Positions 13,301 through 23,106 of a stretch of 64,000 nucleotides of DNA are shown here, one piece after another. Source of the stretch: Angiostrongylus vasorum (lineage: Eukaryota > Nematoda > Chromadorea > Rhabditida > Metastrongylidae); contig JADANN010000123.1 of assembly GCA_018806985.1 (NCBI GenBank), forward strand, positions 248,001 to 312,000. Direction: 5' to 3'. The notes under the pieces were generated by a model. It saw only the letters and a program-made list of their open reading frames with translations. It was not told the origin of the DNA and ran no database searches. Position 1 is the first letter of the stretch. The number at the start of each line of letters is the position of its first letter. Made by a program: the position numbers and the translations under genes.

Positions 13301-15650
13301 TAATTTATGCCCTCCAACTTGAAGTAGACGGTGATATTATTGGTTCCTGAAGTTGTGCCTCTGTTCATGTTTTCTACCAAAGCTCGAATTTCGGAGGAGA
13401 GAATCTCGTGCTGCGGTTTTTCCCAGTGGGATTTCGCGAGTCTCAGACGAGGACTGTTGAACGGAGAAGATTGGTATAAAACATTTTCCTTATCCATTCC
13501 GTATTATGCCCCAAAGTTTTCGTTCATCAATGATGGCATCGGAACATTATACTCGCACAAATCCCAACGGTGTCTCTTCAGATGATTCTTCTTTTATTCT
13601 CATCTAACAGTTTCTTCTGCCAGTACTGATGTTGATCTTTGTTAAAATCTCTTCTGCGGATGGCGTTTATTACTAGCTGTGTTAATTGTGTTCCAGTAAG
13701 ACAAGGTTTAAGTTATGTCTCTTCTCGACTAACACCTTAGTGCTTGTGGAGATGCGATCAGATCTTTTTGCTTCAGGAGTCCTTCGACAAGCAACTTGTA
13801 GGCTTAGGCCGAGTCTTCCTTTATTTGGCGGCCACGTTTGGGTAGACTTTCGTTGAGAACGTTCTTGTTATACACTACTTAACAACTTCCTGTTGGTTGA
13901 TGACATGGATTGTTTGATGTATTTCGAATTTGATTAGCTAATCGAGAACTGTTCTTACGTTAAGTAGCTGTTAGATCGATGCTAAAGAGTGATCTTTTTA
14001 AACGCCATATTTTAAATGCTGTAATCTTTCTAAAACACAAGTTTGCTCATCTGAGTCGAAACTTTTGCAGTTTCACAATTTTTTGCAAGCAAAATACAGG
14101 TGTACCTTTTTCGGGGACGGTGCTCCGATTTCTTAAATTGTTGAGGTTTCGAATTCTTTGCAGGAGTTCTCAGTGGTCTATAGAGGCTGTTAAAGTGTTT
14201 GGTAATTGGTGAGAACTGTTATCCCACTTAGTTCTTGTTTAGATGCATGAAGAATGAAATGCTGGGCCGTACAGTCGTGTACTTTAGTTCTAACGTTCGT
14301 TGTGTGTGTGGTTGAGAATTGTTGTGCAAGAGGGTTGCAACTTTTCTGTCCACTAGATATCTACTGGCTTACACTGCATTTTTTAAACGATCTCCTCGTC
14401 TTTGTGAGAGTGCTGTGTTGTAGTCGTTTTATTAAGATTCAATAAGGTACAGGAGGTGGTTTAATCTACCGCGAACAAAGAGTCCTATTAACCATCTTTT
14501 GATAGAAATTCGGGTTAATGAAGTGTAATGAAGTATGGTCTGTTGGCGACCTTTTGGACAAGTTTCGTCGATTATGGTATGGAATCTACTTCTCATAGAA
14601 CATCACAATTGTATCAAGAAATTGAGTAGCTAAAAGAAACCCCGAGGGAACTTTCTAATCCGTTTGCTGTTTTTTCCCTTCGATGCGTGTTCCCAATGTT
14701 TTTAAAATGAACGAGAATTGTTGATTTGAGTAGCTTTTAGAGTCTCGGTTTCTACTTTGTTCTTCAGATGGTCGTTACTAACGTGTTAATGGCCGGCTGA
14801 CAACCTTCGCCCTTAAGACTGCTGTCACCGGTTCAAAAGTTTTCAGAGCACTTGCACATTGTACGTTCGGAAGCACCTTGTCACGCACATATTCCGTCGA
14901 CGTTTGGATTTTCTTACGCGAAAGTATCTCCACACTTGAAATCAGAAAGCCAAAGGAAGTAGACTTTTTCTTGGGAAAATATTACTTGAGAAACAGTTAT
15001 GCAGCAAAGAAGCTTTGAAATGTGTGGCGCAATATACCTGCACAAGAACTATTTTTTTTAAATGGATTTGTACAATAAATAACGATGAAGGCAGGTTGTT
15101 TTCGCACCTGGGTAGCACACAGGCTTGACTGTTTCAACCATCAATGACTTACATCTTTTCTTTTACTGAAATGTTTGAAATTTGAAATAACTTCAGCTCG
15201 AACGGTCTTATGCGAAGTGTTTACAACTTTGCTTGTTTTTGAGCGGAATCACCTATGATCAATGGTTTTTATTATGAAAAGAAAATGTTAGAGCAATAAA
15301 TATCCATCGAACCACATGCATTTGTTTAGGAAACTTTGATGGCTCCCTCGTCAAGAGCAAAATATTGCAAAAGACGGGAGTAGAAGAAGTGAGGTTGCGA
15401 AAGCTCGATAGACGGCAAGAAGGTACGCGACGCGTGGCTCTAAGCTTCAGTTACCTCATTTAAAGTCCCCTTGCTTATATTTGTGTCTCTGTGTTTAGGT
15501 CGAGTTACCGTTTTGGCTCGCGGTACTCTGCAAAGTTTGCGAAAGCTGAGAGACTTGGTAACCATTGAGCCATCTGTTAGAACTGCTTTTTCTGGAAAGG
15601 AAGTCTCTGCGCAGTTAAGCCGTCTTACCTATGAAAACATCATAAGATAA
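1323..15650 (+). CDS. ego-1/rrf-1-like: RdRP gene A (EGO-1/RRF-1 family), C-terminal 16 exons
   Basis: Cellular RNA-dependent RNA polymerase that copies target RNAs into secondary siRNAs in nematode RNAi (family knowledge). The 5' exons lie left of the window. Exons: 1323-1425, 3967-4207, 4292-4462, 4537-4683, 4947-5182, 6637-6730, 6812-6929, 7321-7474, 7541-7720, 7793-7931, 9033-9163, 9328-9448, 9746-10089, 11562-11691, 15330-15422, 15499-15650 (TAA). All introns are GT-AG, phases agree throughout, and the total is 850 codons plus stop. Recognisable order: [59 protein letters not shown], the metal-binding DLDGD at 4952-4966, [10 protein letters not shown], and a basic tail ending LTYENIIR. 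No frameshift or stop in any exon, so it is probably functional. Long introns hold mobile elements. I cannot tell EGO-1 from RRF-1 orthology. Confidence 0.93.
1426..3966 (+). other. Long intron of gene A with PLE scraps
   Basis: About 2.5 kb. Positions 1700-1890 and 3477-3720 align with gene B intron sequence at 59.52-59.70 and 60.70-60.95 kb. Positions 2365-2400 (ATGCCGAGGTTAACAGAAAG) and 3320-3415 (a piece resembling 41.93-42.01 kb) belong to the PLE-associated terminal repeat family. The remainder is unrecognised A+T-rich sequence. Confidence 0.6.
4952..4966 (+). other. RdRP catalytic DLDGD motif of gene A
   Basis: The codons at the start of the exon 4947-5182 read [13 protein letters not shown]. 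The DxDGD triad of aspartates binds the catalytic metal in eukaryotic cell-encoded RdRPs (double-psi beta-barrel type). All three aspartates are present. The upstream exon supplies the usual [14 protein letters not shown] lead-in, so the active site is intact. Confidence 0.95.
5183..6636 (+). other. Gene A intron, 1.45 kb
   Basis: Non-coding. It holds a GGTGC-type simple repeat near 5625-5640 and the short tandem array at 5810-5900. Nothing else recognised. Confidence 0.6.
5810..5902 (+). repeat. Tandem array of a ~22-26 bp unit
   Basis: About four imperfect copies of a unit centred on AGTTCATAACATAATACATT, in an intron of RdRP gene A. Units differ by one to three bases and by a small indel. 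No function evident. Confidence 0.85.
8109..8428 (+). mobile_element. tRNA-derived SINE, family A
   Basis: The head AAGTGTAGCGCAGTGGTTAG resembles a tRNA A box. A degraded B box follows near 8158. The body includes CACCAAACCCTCCATCC, CCACTGCGAGTCGCAGAAT, ATGCATTCAATCAC and AATGAAGTCGAATGCATTG. It lies in the gene A intron 7932-9032. It shares head, body and 3' end with copies at 34.1, 35.3, 43.7, 49.9, 52.0, 61.0 and 61.8 kb. Confidence 0.8.
8475..8830 (+). repeat. Unclassified interspersed repeat, copy 1
   Basis: Shares GGGAGGTG, GTCGGGCTGCGATGTACA, AAATCTCCCTCTGAT, CACAAGGGC and CAGGGAACCA, in the same order, with 52.31-52.65 kb. Both copies lie in RdRP introns just downstream of a family A SINE. 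It could be the 5' leader of a LINE subfamily, but no coding part is attached. Confidence 0.65.
10360..10500 (-). mobile_element. SINE family B, left member of inverted pair
   Basis: Reverse complement of the tRNA-like head seen at 10590-10670, in the gene A intron 10090-11561. The heads of the two copies face each other. It is diverged, with GGACCGCAGCTGTCTGCGG followed by TTCACCACCGCATCATACGG. Confidence 0.75.
10585..10775 (+). mobile_element. SINE family B, right member of inverted pair
   Basis: tRNA-like head GGACCCGCATGGTGTGGTGG, then a B-box-like GTGTTCAATCCCC. The body includes AAATATCTCAGAGTCATTGT and ACCCTGCCGTG, and the tail ends in GGCAGAAAATAAAAAG. The first 70 bases resemble a tRNA cloverleaf but do not make a good tRNA gene. 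Confidence 0.8.
12080..13880 (-). mobile_element. RTE-type LINE fragment (R5), second subfamily
   Basis: Reverse strand, in the gene A intron 11692-15329. The reverse translation of 12356-12718 shows reverse-transcriptase palm-to-thumb sequence ([31 protein letters not shown]). Positions 13300-13497 give the segment just before the polymerase ([20 protein letters not shown]). Many frameshifts and stops; dead. It belongs with the fragments at 29.2 and 39.7 kb rather than with R3. Confidence 0.85.
13880..15329 (+). other. Remainder of last long intron of gene A
   Basis: About 1.4 kb of A+T-rich sequence with no recognisable coding, RNA or repeat signal before the exon at 15330. Confidence 0.5.
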
Positions 15651-16440
15651 TCATGTGGTGCCGCTCTACTTCACTTGCGTCGCAGAGTTAATGTTTTTTT
15701 TTTCCTTTTAAGTTAGATTGTCACGAAGTGCAGTACTATAACGAAGGCTATTATTTATATCTTCTTGGATTGCTCAAGGTTCATATAAATGTTGCGCAAA
15801 GTGATGAATAGAATAATTCTCAGATCTCAATGTACGCGTTGTTTCTCTGTATTGATATGTTAGGGAAGTCTCTGTTCCTTGTCACTATTAATTGTTAGTG
15901 TGAACTTTCATTCCTTTCGTAACACTCGTTCTTTTTCGAAATTATCATTCGTTTTTATATTCGTTTACCATCTGAGTAAATATTTAGTTTGTTCACACAC
16001 CCAAGTGCGAGGCTGCGGTGTTGATAAACCAAAAGTCTCACATGGTAGCAATAAGGAGTGCACTGATCCACTAATAATCTGTTTTTGCACCTTTGTCACC
16101 TGAACTAGTAAAGTTGCTATCTTCCACGTCACCTTATAGCATTTTGGATTTTTTTTTTTTAATATAAATCGTAGCTACAGAGCGAAACAATTTGGGAAAG
16201 ATCTATGTTAGAGTTCAAGAAAAAATTCTAGATGAAGAGAAATGAGACCTATTCGTTAATTATACGTATACCACTGAGTAAATGTGTTAAGTAGTGGATG
16301 AAGCTATGGAAGTAAAGACGAGCTTTAACGATGCAAGCTAGAACTTCGCCGATTGATGAGAATAAAGATTTCGTGGGTTGAGCCGAGTACCCTGGTGAAT
16401 GTGGATTGGCAGTTCACCTATTTCGGGAGTTTCACATACT
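15651..16440. other. Downstream flank of RdRP gene A
   Basis: Presumed 3' UTR and intergenic DNA after the TAA at 15648-15650. No canonical AATAAA was noticed close to the stop; the nearest seen is at 16361-16366. No gene recognised. Confidence 0.5.
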
Positions 16441-16449
16441 ATTCAAAAA

Positions 16450-17010
16450 AGTATTTAAGCGATCACTTGTATAACCTGAAGACGCGTTGTTCGTTGAATA
16501 ACTTGATGACCATTGAGTGACTTGAGCGAGTTCCAGTAAATCTTCCATTTTTCCTTGTCGAGAGCAAAAGTAGTCAAGTTGGTTCTGATTGCTCTAGGGA
16601 TTTGTGGAGCATCACATCTTCCTAGGATTTTCATGAAAAAAATGATGATCTTAGAACATGTGTTTTCATCTCTGCAGAAATTCGCCAAGTACGAATAGAA
16701 CGCTTCGACTTCGTCATCGTTATAAGTTGATGTCGGTGCGCAGATGACGAATAATATCAAAACCCGTATTGATTTACACCCTTCAGTCGTAAACGTCCCA
16801 TTCGGGTTCTTATTTGTTCGAGTGAATAGACGTTCATGGCGAAACCCATGTTGACGAGAACGCCAAGGCCCCGTCCTCCCCTGTTGTCGCATGTTCGGAG
16901 GAACAATTCTTTTTCGGTGTCACTGACGGCGTTGAATGGGCTCCGTCCTCACGTCTGAGCCAATTCGATGAAGTCATGCTTCATCCTTCTTGGCTATGTA
17001 ATGCCCTCAT
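16450..17010 (-). mobile_element. RTE LINE fragment (R2), 3' end joined to endonuclease
   Basis: Positions 16470-16620 match the 3' terminal part of R3 (23.13-23.26 kb). Positions 16630-17000 match the endonuclease region at 25.5-25.9 kb, with the motif VICAPTSTYNDDEVEAFYSY on the reverse strand. The whole reverse transcriptase is missing, so this is an internally deleted element. Confidence 0.85.
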
Positions 17011-17344
17011 TCAGCGTACCACGCAGGCTCATCACTACAGACAGCCATACCTCCAGTCACGGAGAGCTGCTAGTATACATAAGAGTTCTGTAGGTGCACT
17101 CACCTCAGTTGCATATTTTAAATGTCTTAGCTGCGTAGTCACGTTTCCCATATGACATGTACTGGTGGGAGGCGACATATCTTTGAACGGCGTGACGGAT
17201 GGTTCAGTATAAGCATATCCTAATGTAGTTGCTACCGACAAGCTCGATTAGAAGCAGTCTAATTCTCTGCAAGGTCCTTCGTCAGTCAGCGTACCGGCCT
17301 ATTTGGAACTCGAATAATCCCTCAATTATGGTGGTCTAATAATC

Positions 17345-17850
17345 CATATTTTAAGATGAGTTCATCATGAGCACCTTCACCTTCCTTCTTTGGTTTACTT
17401 TTTTCAGACTCTTCAAGTGCATTTACGACAGGCCCTAGATTTTTTTTTACATGACCCGTCATGGCATCTACGATGCGGTTCCAGCACTTCTCGCATTCGA
17501 TTCGTTTTCCTCACTTCACAATAGCCTTGGGATATCTTGTGCGTTGCTTCAGCTGCAGCTTGACGATTTCGTCTTGTAGATTGTTGGTCGAGTGAATTCT
17601 GTTTGCAATCTTCGAGATTACCGAGCTTAGGCGTTGCGACGTGGATTGGAGGAGACCGTTGGCTGTCGTTGGAGAAGGGGGTCGAACTAGTGCCTTTCCT
17701 TCCTCATCGACGGCATCACTAACCACTGCGCTACCCAATACCGGAAAGTCTAAATTAGTCTTCACATCTCCAGCTCCTTCGTTCTCATTTTCTACGACCA
17801 CTTGCTCGTTGTCCAACGCTACTCGTTGTTCCAACCTGCACATCTATGAA
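17345..17850 (-). CDS. Possible coding exon(s), unknown protein
   Basis: The reverse strand is open from about 17843 down to 17511 (110 codons), with an acidic and Ser/Thr-rich composition (NENEGAGDVKTNLDFPVLG, RPPSPTTANGLLQSTSQRLS). An acceptor-like T-rich tract ending CTGTAG precedes it (about 17851-17865), and a GTGAGG donor follows the AAG GCT ATT GTG codons near 17510. A second open stretch lies below it (17345-17500), with CEKCWNRIVDAMTG and lysine/glutamate-rich sequence. No family recognised. It could be the remains of a host gene or a retroelement gag-like ORF. I infer coding character from openness and splice-like borders only. Confidence 0.3.
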
Positions 17851-18228
17851 GCTACAGGAAAAATCTCCTGTCACATCTGTTAGATCCTAATTATAGGAAG
17901 AGCAGACATGGAGGTTCAATTGACTTCATAACGCTGTTATGAATGTGGGTAGAGATGATGAATCATTTCCAAAAGTCGATAGGATTAACTGGAAAGCGTC
18001 ACTGTGGTTTTGTTAACCCTTGCACTTTGCAGAGTACCAGATTATAGACGACAGCCAGTAGTGACTGAGCCAGATTACCAGATTTCTATTTCATTTGGTT
18101 GTGCGTTTTTGTGGCACTGAAGAATCTTGAGTCTACCTAAGTCTTTACGGCACCTTCATCCTAGAATATGGAACCAAAATGCTACGTGTCGGGAACAGCT
18201 GTGGTTATTCTGCGGTTGTCGTATGGAG

Positions 18229-19355
18229 TTATTAGGTTGTTCAGAAATAAATGAGCGTTCTTAACTACATTATTTAAAATGTCATAATTTGCTCCAAAGA
18301 AAACTTTAATAATCAGAGTAAAAACGTCTCAATTGAAACATTTTTGGCAACGAGGAACAAGTTTATTTATTCCAGTTGCACAAAATTTTGGAGTTCTGGA
18401 AGCGATGAATTCGTTGAAGGCATTTTTTTTCGTCATCGTGGTTGGTGAAGCATTTCTCGCGAAAGAAGCTGTCATGTTGCTTGAAGAAGTGATAGTAGGT
18501 AGCGGTCTGATGAATATGACGGATGAGGCAAAGTTTCGTAGCCCAACTCGTTCAACTTCTGCAGCGGTAGCGATGTTCCCGCAACGTTAGGCTGGGCGGT
18601 GGCGCGGGAAAGGAATGGTCCTTTTCTGTTCACTAATACCGGTCGTTGTTGTTGGAGTTTACCGTGCATTTCGTCGACTTGTTGGCAGTACTTCTCTACT
18701 GTAATCGTTTTGCCCGTATTCAAAAGCTGCGACGAATCAGCCCGGCTGCAGATCACCAAACAGTGACCATAATCCCGTTTGGTGTAATTTTGGCCTTGTG
18801 AAGTGCTGTGGAGCCTGGTCGCAGTCTAACCATTAAGCTGAACATTGCCGGTTGTCATACAGAATCCACTTCTCGCCGCACATCACAATTCGACCAAGAA
18901 AGGGGTACTGCAGAATAATAGCAGACGACACTTCAAAACGGCGATTATTTTTTGATTATGGTTTAACTCGTGCGGAACCCAGTTGTGGAGTTCTTTTTTT
19001 GACTTCCCTATACGATTCCATTCTATGCTTCCACTAGTGTCCTCAATTCGTCGTCATCAGGTTCATTGGGACGTCTTCGGCCTTCCTAATCTTCGAAGTC
19101 GAAATCACAAGATCAGAATTTCCGCAACCATGTTCGCACAACTGATTCACCAACACTACCTTCAGCCAAAAATTTCTTTAACGTCTCTGCCGCCTGTTCT
19201 GCACTGCGACCGAGTTTGAGCTCATAAAAGAAAATTTGACGAAAATTCGTTTTTGACATCCAAAACTACAAAGCTCAAAATTGGTGAAGATTCACCTTTT
19301 ACAGAATATAAAAAACATGTTAGAAAAAGCATAATATCAGAACAACAGGCTTCAA
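18229..19355 (-). mobile_element. mariner/Tc1-family transposon, decayed copy 1
   Basis: The left terminus TTAGGTTGTTCAGAAATAAA matches the termini of the second copy (32.61 and 33.90 kb). On the reverse strand, 19060-19240 encodes the N-terminal helix-turn-helix segment. Positions 18472-18759 encode the C-terminal catalytic part, ending in the mariner-like ETLPHPSYSSD. Part of the middle is missing and the frame is broken repeatedly. The right inverted terminus is not visible and the element runs into PLE sequence near 19360. Not active. Confidence 0.8.
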
Positions 19356-19359
19356 TGCT

Positions 19360-19900
19360 GTTCACTATCACGCGTGATGACGAGGCATTCCTCACTGCGG
19401 TTGATTTTCGGATTCCTGGAATTAATCCAGAATGTTTCAAGAGTTTTCCGCGCTTGTGCTTTCGATTCCTGCGCAAGGATCGTAACTTTACTTCGGGATC
19501 TTCCTTGTTTTGTCTCTGTGCCCTATGAGAGCGTAGTGGAGTATCAAGTTTAAGTTTACCGACCAGATGTTCATTTATCCGTACGCAGAGTTGTCTACCC
19601 GTTTCGCTATGGTTCCCCACGTTTTACAAGAAACCATATAAACTGCACCCGAACTCATGCAATCACAATCTCTACCTTTAGGGCAAATTATGCAACTTTG
19701 CGTTGTACATAGACGGTCATGCAGGCACTTGCGAATTAGTTGGCGTTCTAGATTCTTCGGTGGTATTTCAACTACTGTTTCAAAGTTCTCTAGAGCGGCC
19801 TTTTTTAAGCAGCATTTTATTGTTGCACCTACTTCGTTTGAGATGAAGGGCAGGGACCTAATAAACGGGACCTTATTATCGGCAGAGTTATCGTTTTAGA
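19360..19900 (-). mobile_element. Penelope-like element fragment with GIY-YIG endonuclease
   Basis: Reverse strand, read in more than one frame. A linker with KKAALENFETVVEIPPKNLE and a cysteine cluster (SCIICPKGRDC) lies at 19660-19880. Then comes the GIY-YIG-like core (VYMVSCKTW, GRQLCVRINEHLVGKL), and near 19370-19470 ETFWINSRNPKIN and EECLVITRD. That order (Cys linker, GIY-YIG, Asn/Glu motifs) is characteristic of PLE endonucleases. At least two frameshifts; the reverse transcriptase part is absent. Basis: motif recognition, not a search. Confidence 0.75.
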
Positions 19901-20019
19901 TGGTCTCCACGTGCCACGTGACGTTGACTCATAGAAAGCGATGAGTGTGCAAAGAAGCAATACTGTGTTTAATGTGATTGAAACTGATCCAGCATTTTCT
20001 CTGTTTGGTTATGGAGGTG

Positions 20020-20200
20020 TTTGGCTGGGTAGACTGCGGTCAACTTGAGCCTTTCAGGCTCTGAGGAAGGCGAAATCCGCCGAAACGTCAGTTTACAAGT
20101 GGATAAAGAATAAATAGCACCTCGCGTCTGCTCAACAAGAATATAAGAATTACTTGATCAATGCCAAGGTTAACACAAAGTCGGCTATGGGAATTATTAT
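20020..20200 (+). mobile_element. PLE-associated terminal repeat with hairpin (T1)
   Basis: Contains the hairpin CTGAGGAAGGCGAAATCCGC... (20061-20090) followed by GAAACGTCAG, then AATAAAGAATAAATA, a TGCTCAACAAG box, and ATGCCAAGGTTAACACAAAG at 20160. The same order of boxes is found at 38.55 and 42.04 kb (forward) and inverted at 35.8, 45.8 and 41.9 kb. Confidence 0.75.
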
Positions 20201-22430
20201 GAGATAAATTCGTTTACATAATTCCTCACCCAAATAGTGCAAGCGAACGACCACGAACCGCTGCTGACAAAGCTCTTTTGCCGCACGTTTCAGCATTTAC
20301 CCTAACAACTGCAAGTTCCACTTATTAGACAAAAAGAAAACGTGTTTGACAATGCCTCCACACCTGTAAATCCATTCGAGGACAACATGTATGGAACCGA
20401 TACTCACTTGTAGAGTCGTTCTTTCTCTTATCTTTCATTTCCCTCGCAATCGCAACTTTTGCTAGTTGAACAGGATTTTTGTAACGTGTTGCCTGTTGCC
20501 CTTTCCATCTATTCAGTATTGATCTTTTAGGTTTATATGAAATCGACGCATTAATTCCATTACTGTGCTATTGTTCAAATCGCTTGCCTCAACACATTTA
20601 CAAAGCGTGCATGGCAAGTATCACGCTTTATTCATTTTGACTTTCTCTTTCCTAAACCTTATACCTCTCTGGTGTGAAAGTATTGGTGCTGGGTATCCCT
20701 GGGAGGATAAAATCACCGCATTCATACATCATTCGGTACCTGATAGTCAATGCATAGGGCAAATATGCATTCAATTATATTCACAAGGCTGAATGGAGAT
20801 GAATCCAGAGCGCATCCCTAAGGGGTTGACCAGCACGAAACAGTTTCCGCTTATTTCTCTAACAACTACACAGTTAGGAAATTGACAGTGTGGCCCATAT
20901 GTGCTAGTTTTGGTGCTAAAATGTGCTGCTGCAAACTCTTTTGGTTGTTACGGAAGCAAACATAAAAGTCTCAAGAAGCTTATATTCGAAAGACTTAACA
21001 AAACCCTCAAGTAATCCTGTTGGAAATGCCTCGGTGGACGAGCAAATATGATAGATGCTCATCCAATAAGTTAGCCACGATGACATACGTACTTGTCAGA
21101 TTTCAGAAAAGGGGAATGGTCAAGGTGACAGGTAGAGAAGAAATATGTGGCGAGCAGAGAGGAAATATGTGGCGAGCAATGTGCTATGCAGTATAGAAAG
21201 TACTCCGTTATAGTATCGTATAGTTCGTTGTGATATTTGACGGTTTCTTCCGTTTCCCTCTGAAGAGCGTCTAACAGACAACTCATTTTGAGGAAGTCGT
21301 CCATTCTGCGGGAGTGAATTGGGTAGTTGAAACCATCTCAAAATGCTTCCAATTCCCATATTTTCCCGCTGAAAATAGAGATTAGCATGGTTGGCAAATT
21401 TGCTAATGGCGCGTTAGTGTCTGTGCTATCAAGTACTACGGCTACCGTCTTGTTTTCCAGTGTATTTTTAGGTTTCAAATGCTTGGTGAGATAGCATGTT
21501 GCTCATGCAAATCAAGTGCTTTCTTCCCGCATATACTTCCACTCTTTAACGGATGTCTTCTACTGACACCTTGCTGAAATTGAGTACATCTGTTGTCGCA
21601 CAGTGGCTGTTCAGTGCAGTTTGGAGGCTGTTCATTCCGAATATAATGTCGAATTTCTCATTCCCTAATAATTCTTGTCATGTCAAAAATCGATCCGGAT
21701 AAGTTGTTCAGAAGAGAGCTCTGCTAGGCTCTCTATCAGATCTTAATATTGGCTTCAAAGTCTTAAGAGACGGTTTATTGACCTTGTCAAATCATCTTGA
21801 CGTGTTGAAAGTGTGATCGTCAAGGTGTCGTGCACTTAGAGTTTTGTACATCAACTGACTAACTTGTTTATAGGTTTCCCGTTTTGTGCTTGATCGTAAT
21901 GCGGCCTTGACCGTGCATGGGGGGTGCCGCGTCGTTTGAGGTCCCTGATCTTCGCGTTGCGTGTTGCGCTGCGCCCTTGTGCGTCTTTAAGCGTCCCCGA
22001 GTCCATCGAGCCATCCAGTGAACCAAGTGGGTTTCTTGGTTTGTATGGTAGTCTTTCTCTTGTTTCAGTCTGCCAAGTAGGTCTATTCGTATATGCTACG
22101 GTTCCTAATCTCAAACCTGCAATAACTAAACCATTTGCAATACCATTAGTGGTACGGCAATAACGATTATTTTCATATAGAATTACGGTCCATCCTATTC
22201 AAAATCCGATCCAAGTCAATGCGACTCCGAAGATTGGAGAAAGTTTACGCATGGCTTTAATCACTGCGTCTGTTAAGATGTCGGTGTTGCGCTACGGCGT
22301 TAGTCAAAACAAAGTGTTTTGAATAAACGCATGTAAGTTTATCGGTGTTAGCAAATTCTGGGCTGTTCATGCCATTGTTAAATGAACGTCGGTTTCAAGT
22401 GTACGGATTGTTTTGCTTCTTTCAGATGGA
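20200..22430. other. Intergenic, mostly unrecognised
   Basis: A degraded 3' part of a family A SINE lies at about 20690-20835 (AATATGCATTCAA, GCGCATCCCTAAGGGGTTGA). Short open frames at 21071-21359 and 21851-22163 have no recognisable family. Nothing else identified. Confidence 0.5.
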
Positions 22431-22527
22431 AAGAGGGAATGTCATTCCACCCGTTCCAGAAGATGACTATTTCAGGTCATTGAACAATTCAGTGAAAAGG
22501 TATGTGGCAGCCAAATTGGCACGTTGA
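22429..22527 (+). pseudogene. Exon-like orphan reading frame with stop
   Basis: A CTTCTTTCAG acceptor-like site is followed by an open frame from about 22429 (MERGNVIPPVPEDDYFRSLN...) ending in TGA at 22525-22527. It reads like a terminal exon, but I recognise no family and see no partner exon. It lies just left of the decayed RdRP exon and could belong to the same duplicated fragment. Confidence 0.25.
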
Positions 22528-22669
22528 TCGATAGTATGTGCAGATGCGTTTTTCCTCCCATTGAGGTACTCATGAATTTCTTCCAATCTTTCGGTGATCT
22601 GAAGATTGAATTTCCAAACCAGGTGTTTTTTCAAAATGCGTATTTTCTGGGGCATTTTTAGTTTTGCTT

Positions 22670-22985
22670 TGCTTCGAAAATTACCGTAAACACACTTTCC
22701 GATGTATAAAAAAAATCATTGTCGATTGTAGATGTTGAGAGAGCTTCTTTCTGATTACTGTGGGAGAAACAGGGCAAAACATTCCACATTTGTTCAATTT
22801 ACGAAATAATAAGGCTAACCAGTTGCGCCTTTACACTAAACATTGTTCAGACATGTCTTTGTTGGTTTAACAACAGATCTATTGCTTTTGTGGCATAGGG
22901 AGTCAAAACCTCGAAGGAAAGAATTAGGATGGTCAGTTGTTAATATGAAGCATGTTATGAAGATTTAATTGACAAAGAATGTATA
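22670..22985 (+). pseudogene. Decayed RdRP exon with flanking intron (third copy fragment)
   Basis: Aligns over its full length with 9290-9580 of gene A, including the intron on both sides: TATAAAAAAAATCATTGTCG, acceptor ATTGTAG, then MLRELLSDYCGRNRAKHSTF. Two in-frame stops (TAATAA) follow CAATTTACGAAA. The donor at the end of the exon is lost: GT in gene A reads AC here. Because introns were copied too, this arose by DNA duplication rather than by a processed mRNA. It is unable to encode the domain. Confidence 0.85.
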
Positions 22986-23106
22986 TATGTTGCATGTATG
23001 TGTGATGTACGTATATATGTATGTATATATGTACGTATACATGTATGTATATGTGTGTATACATGTATGTATATCTATGTATATATGTATGTATATATAT
23101 GTATCA
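22982..23106 (+). repeat. TATG/TGTA-rich microsatellite
   Basis: About 120 bp of degenerate (TGTATA)/(TATG) repeats directly abutting the 3' end of RTE element R3 (reverse strand). It may have grown from the simple-sequence tail of the LINE. Confidence 0.9.

Noticed and set aside
1323..15650. Viral RNA polymerase or viral insertion
   Set aside because: DLDGD motif, many spliced exons and co-linear motifs mark the cellular RdRP family, not a viral polymerase.
21071..21359. Gag-like fragment of an LTR retrotransposon on the reverse strand
   Set aside because: Only vague resemblance (MDDFLKMSCLLDALQRE); no protease, reverse transcriptase, LTR or zinc knuckle nearby.
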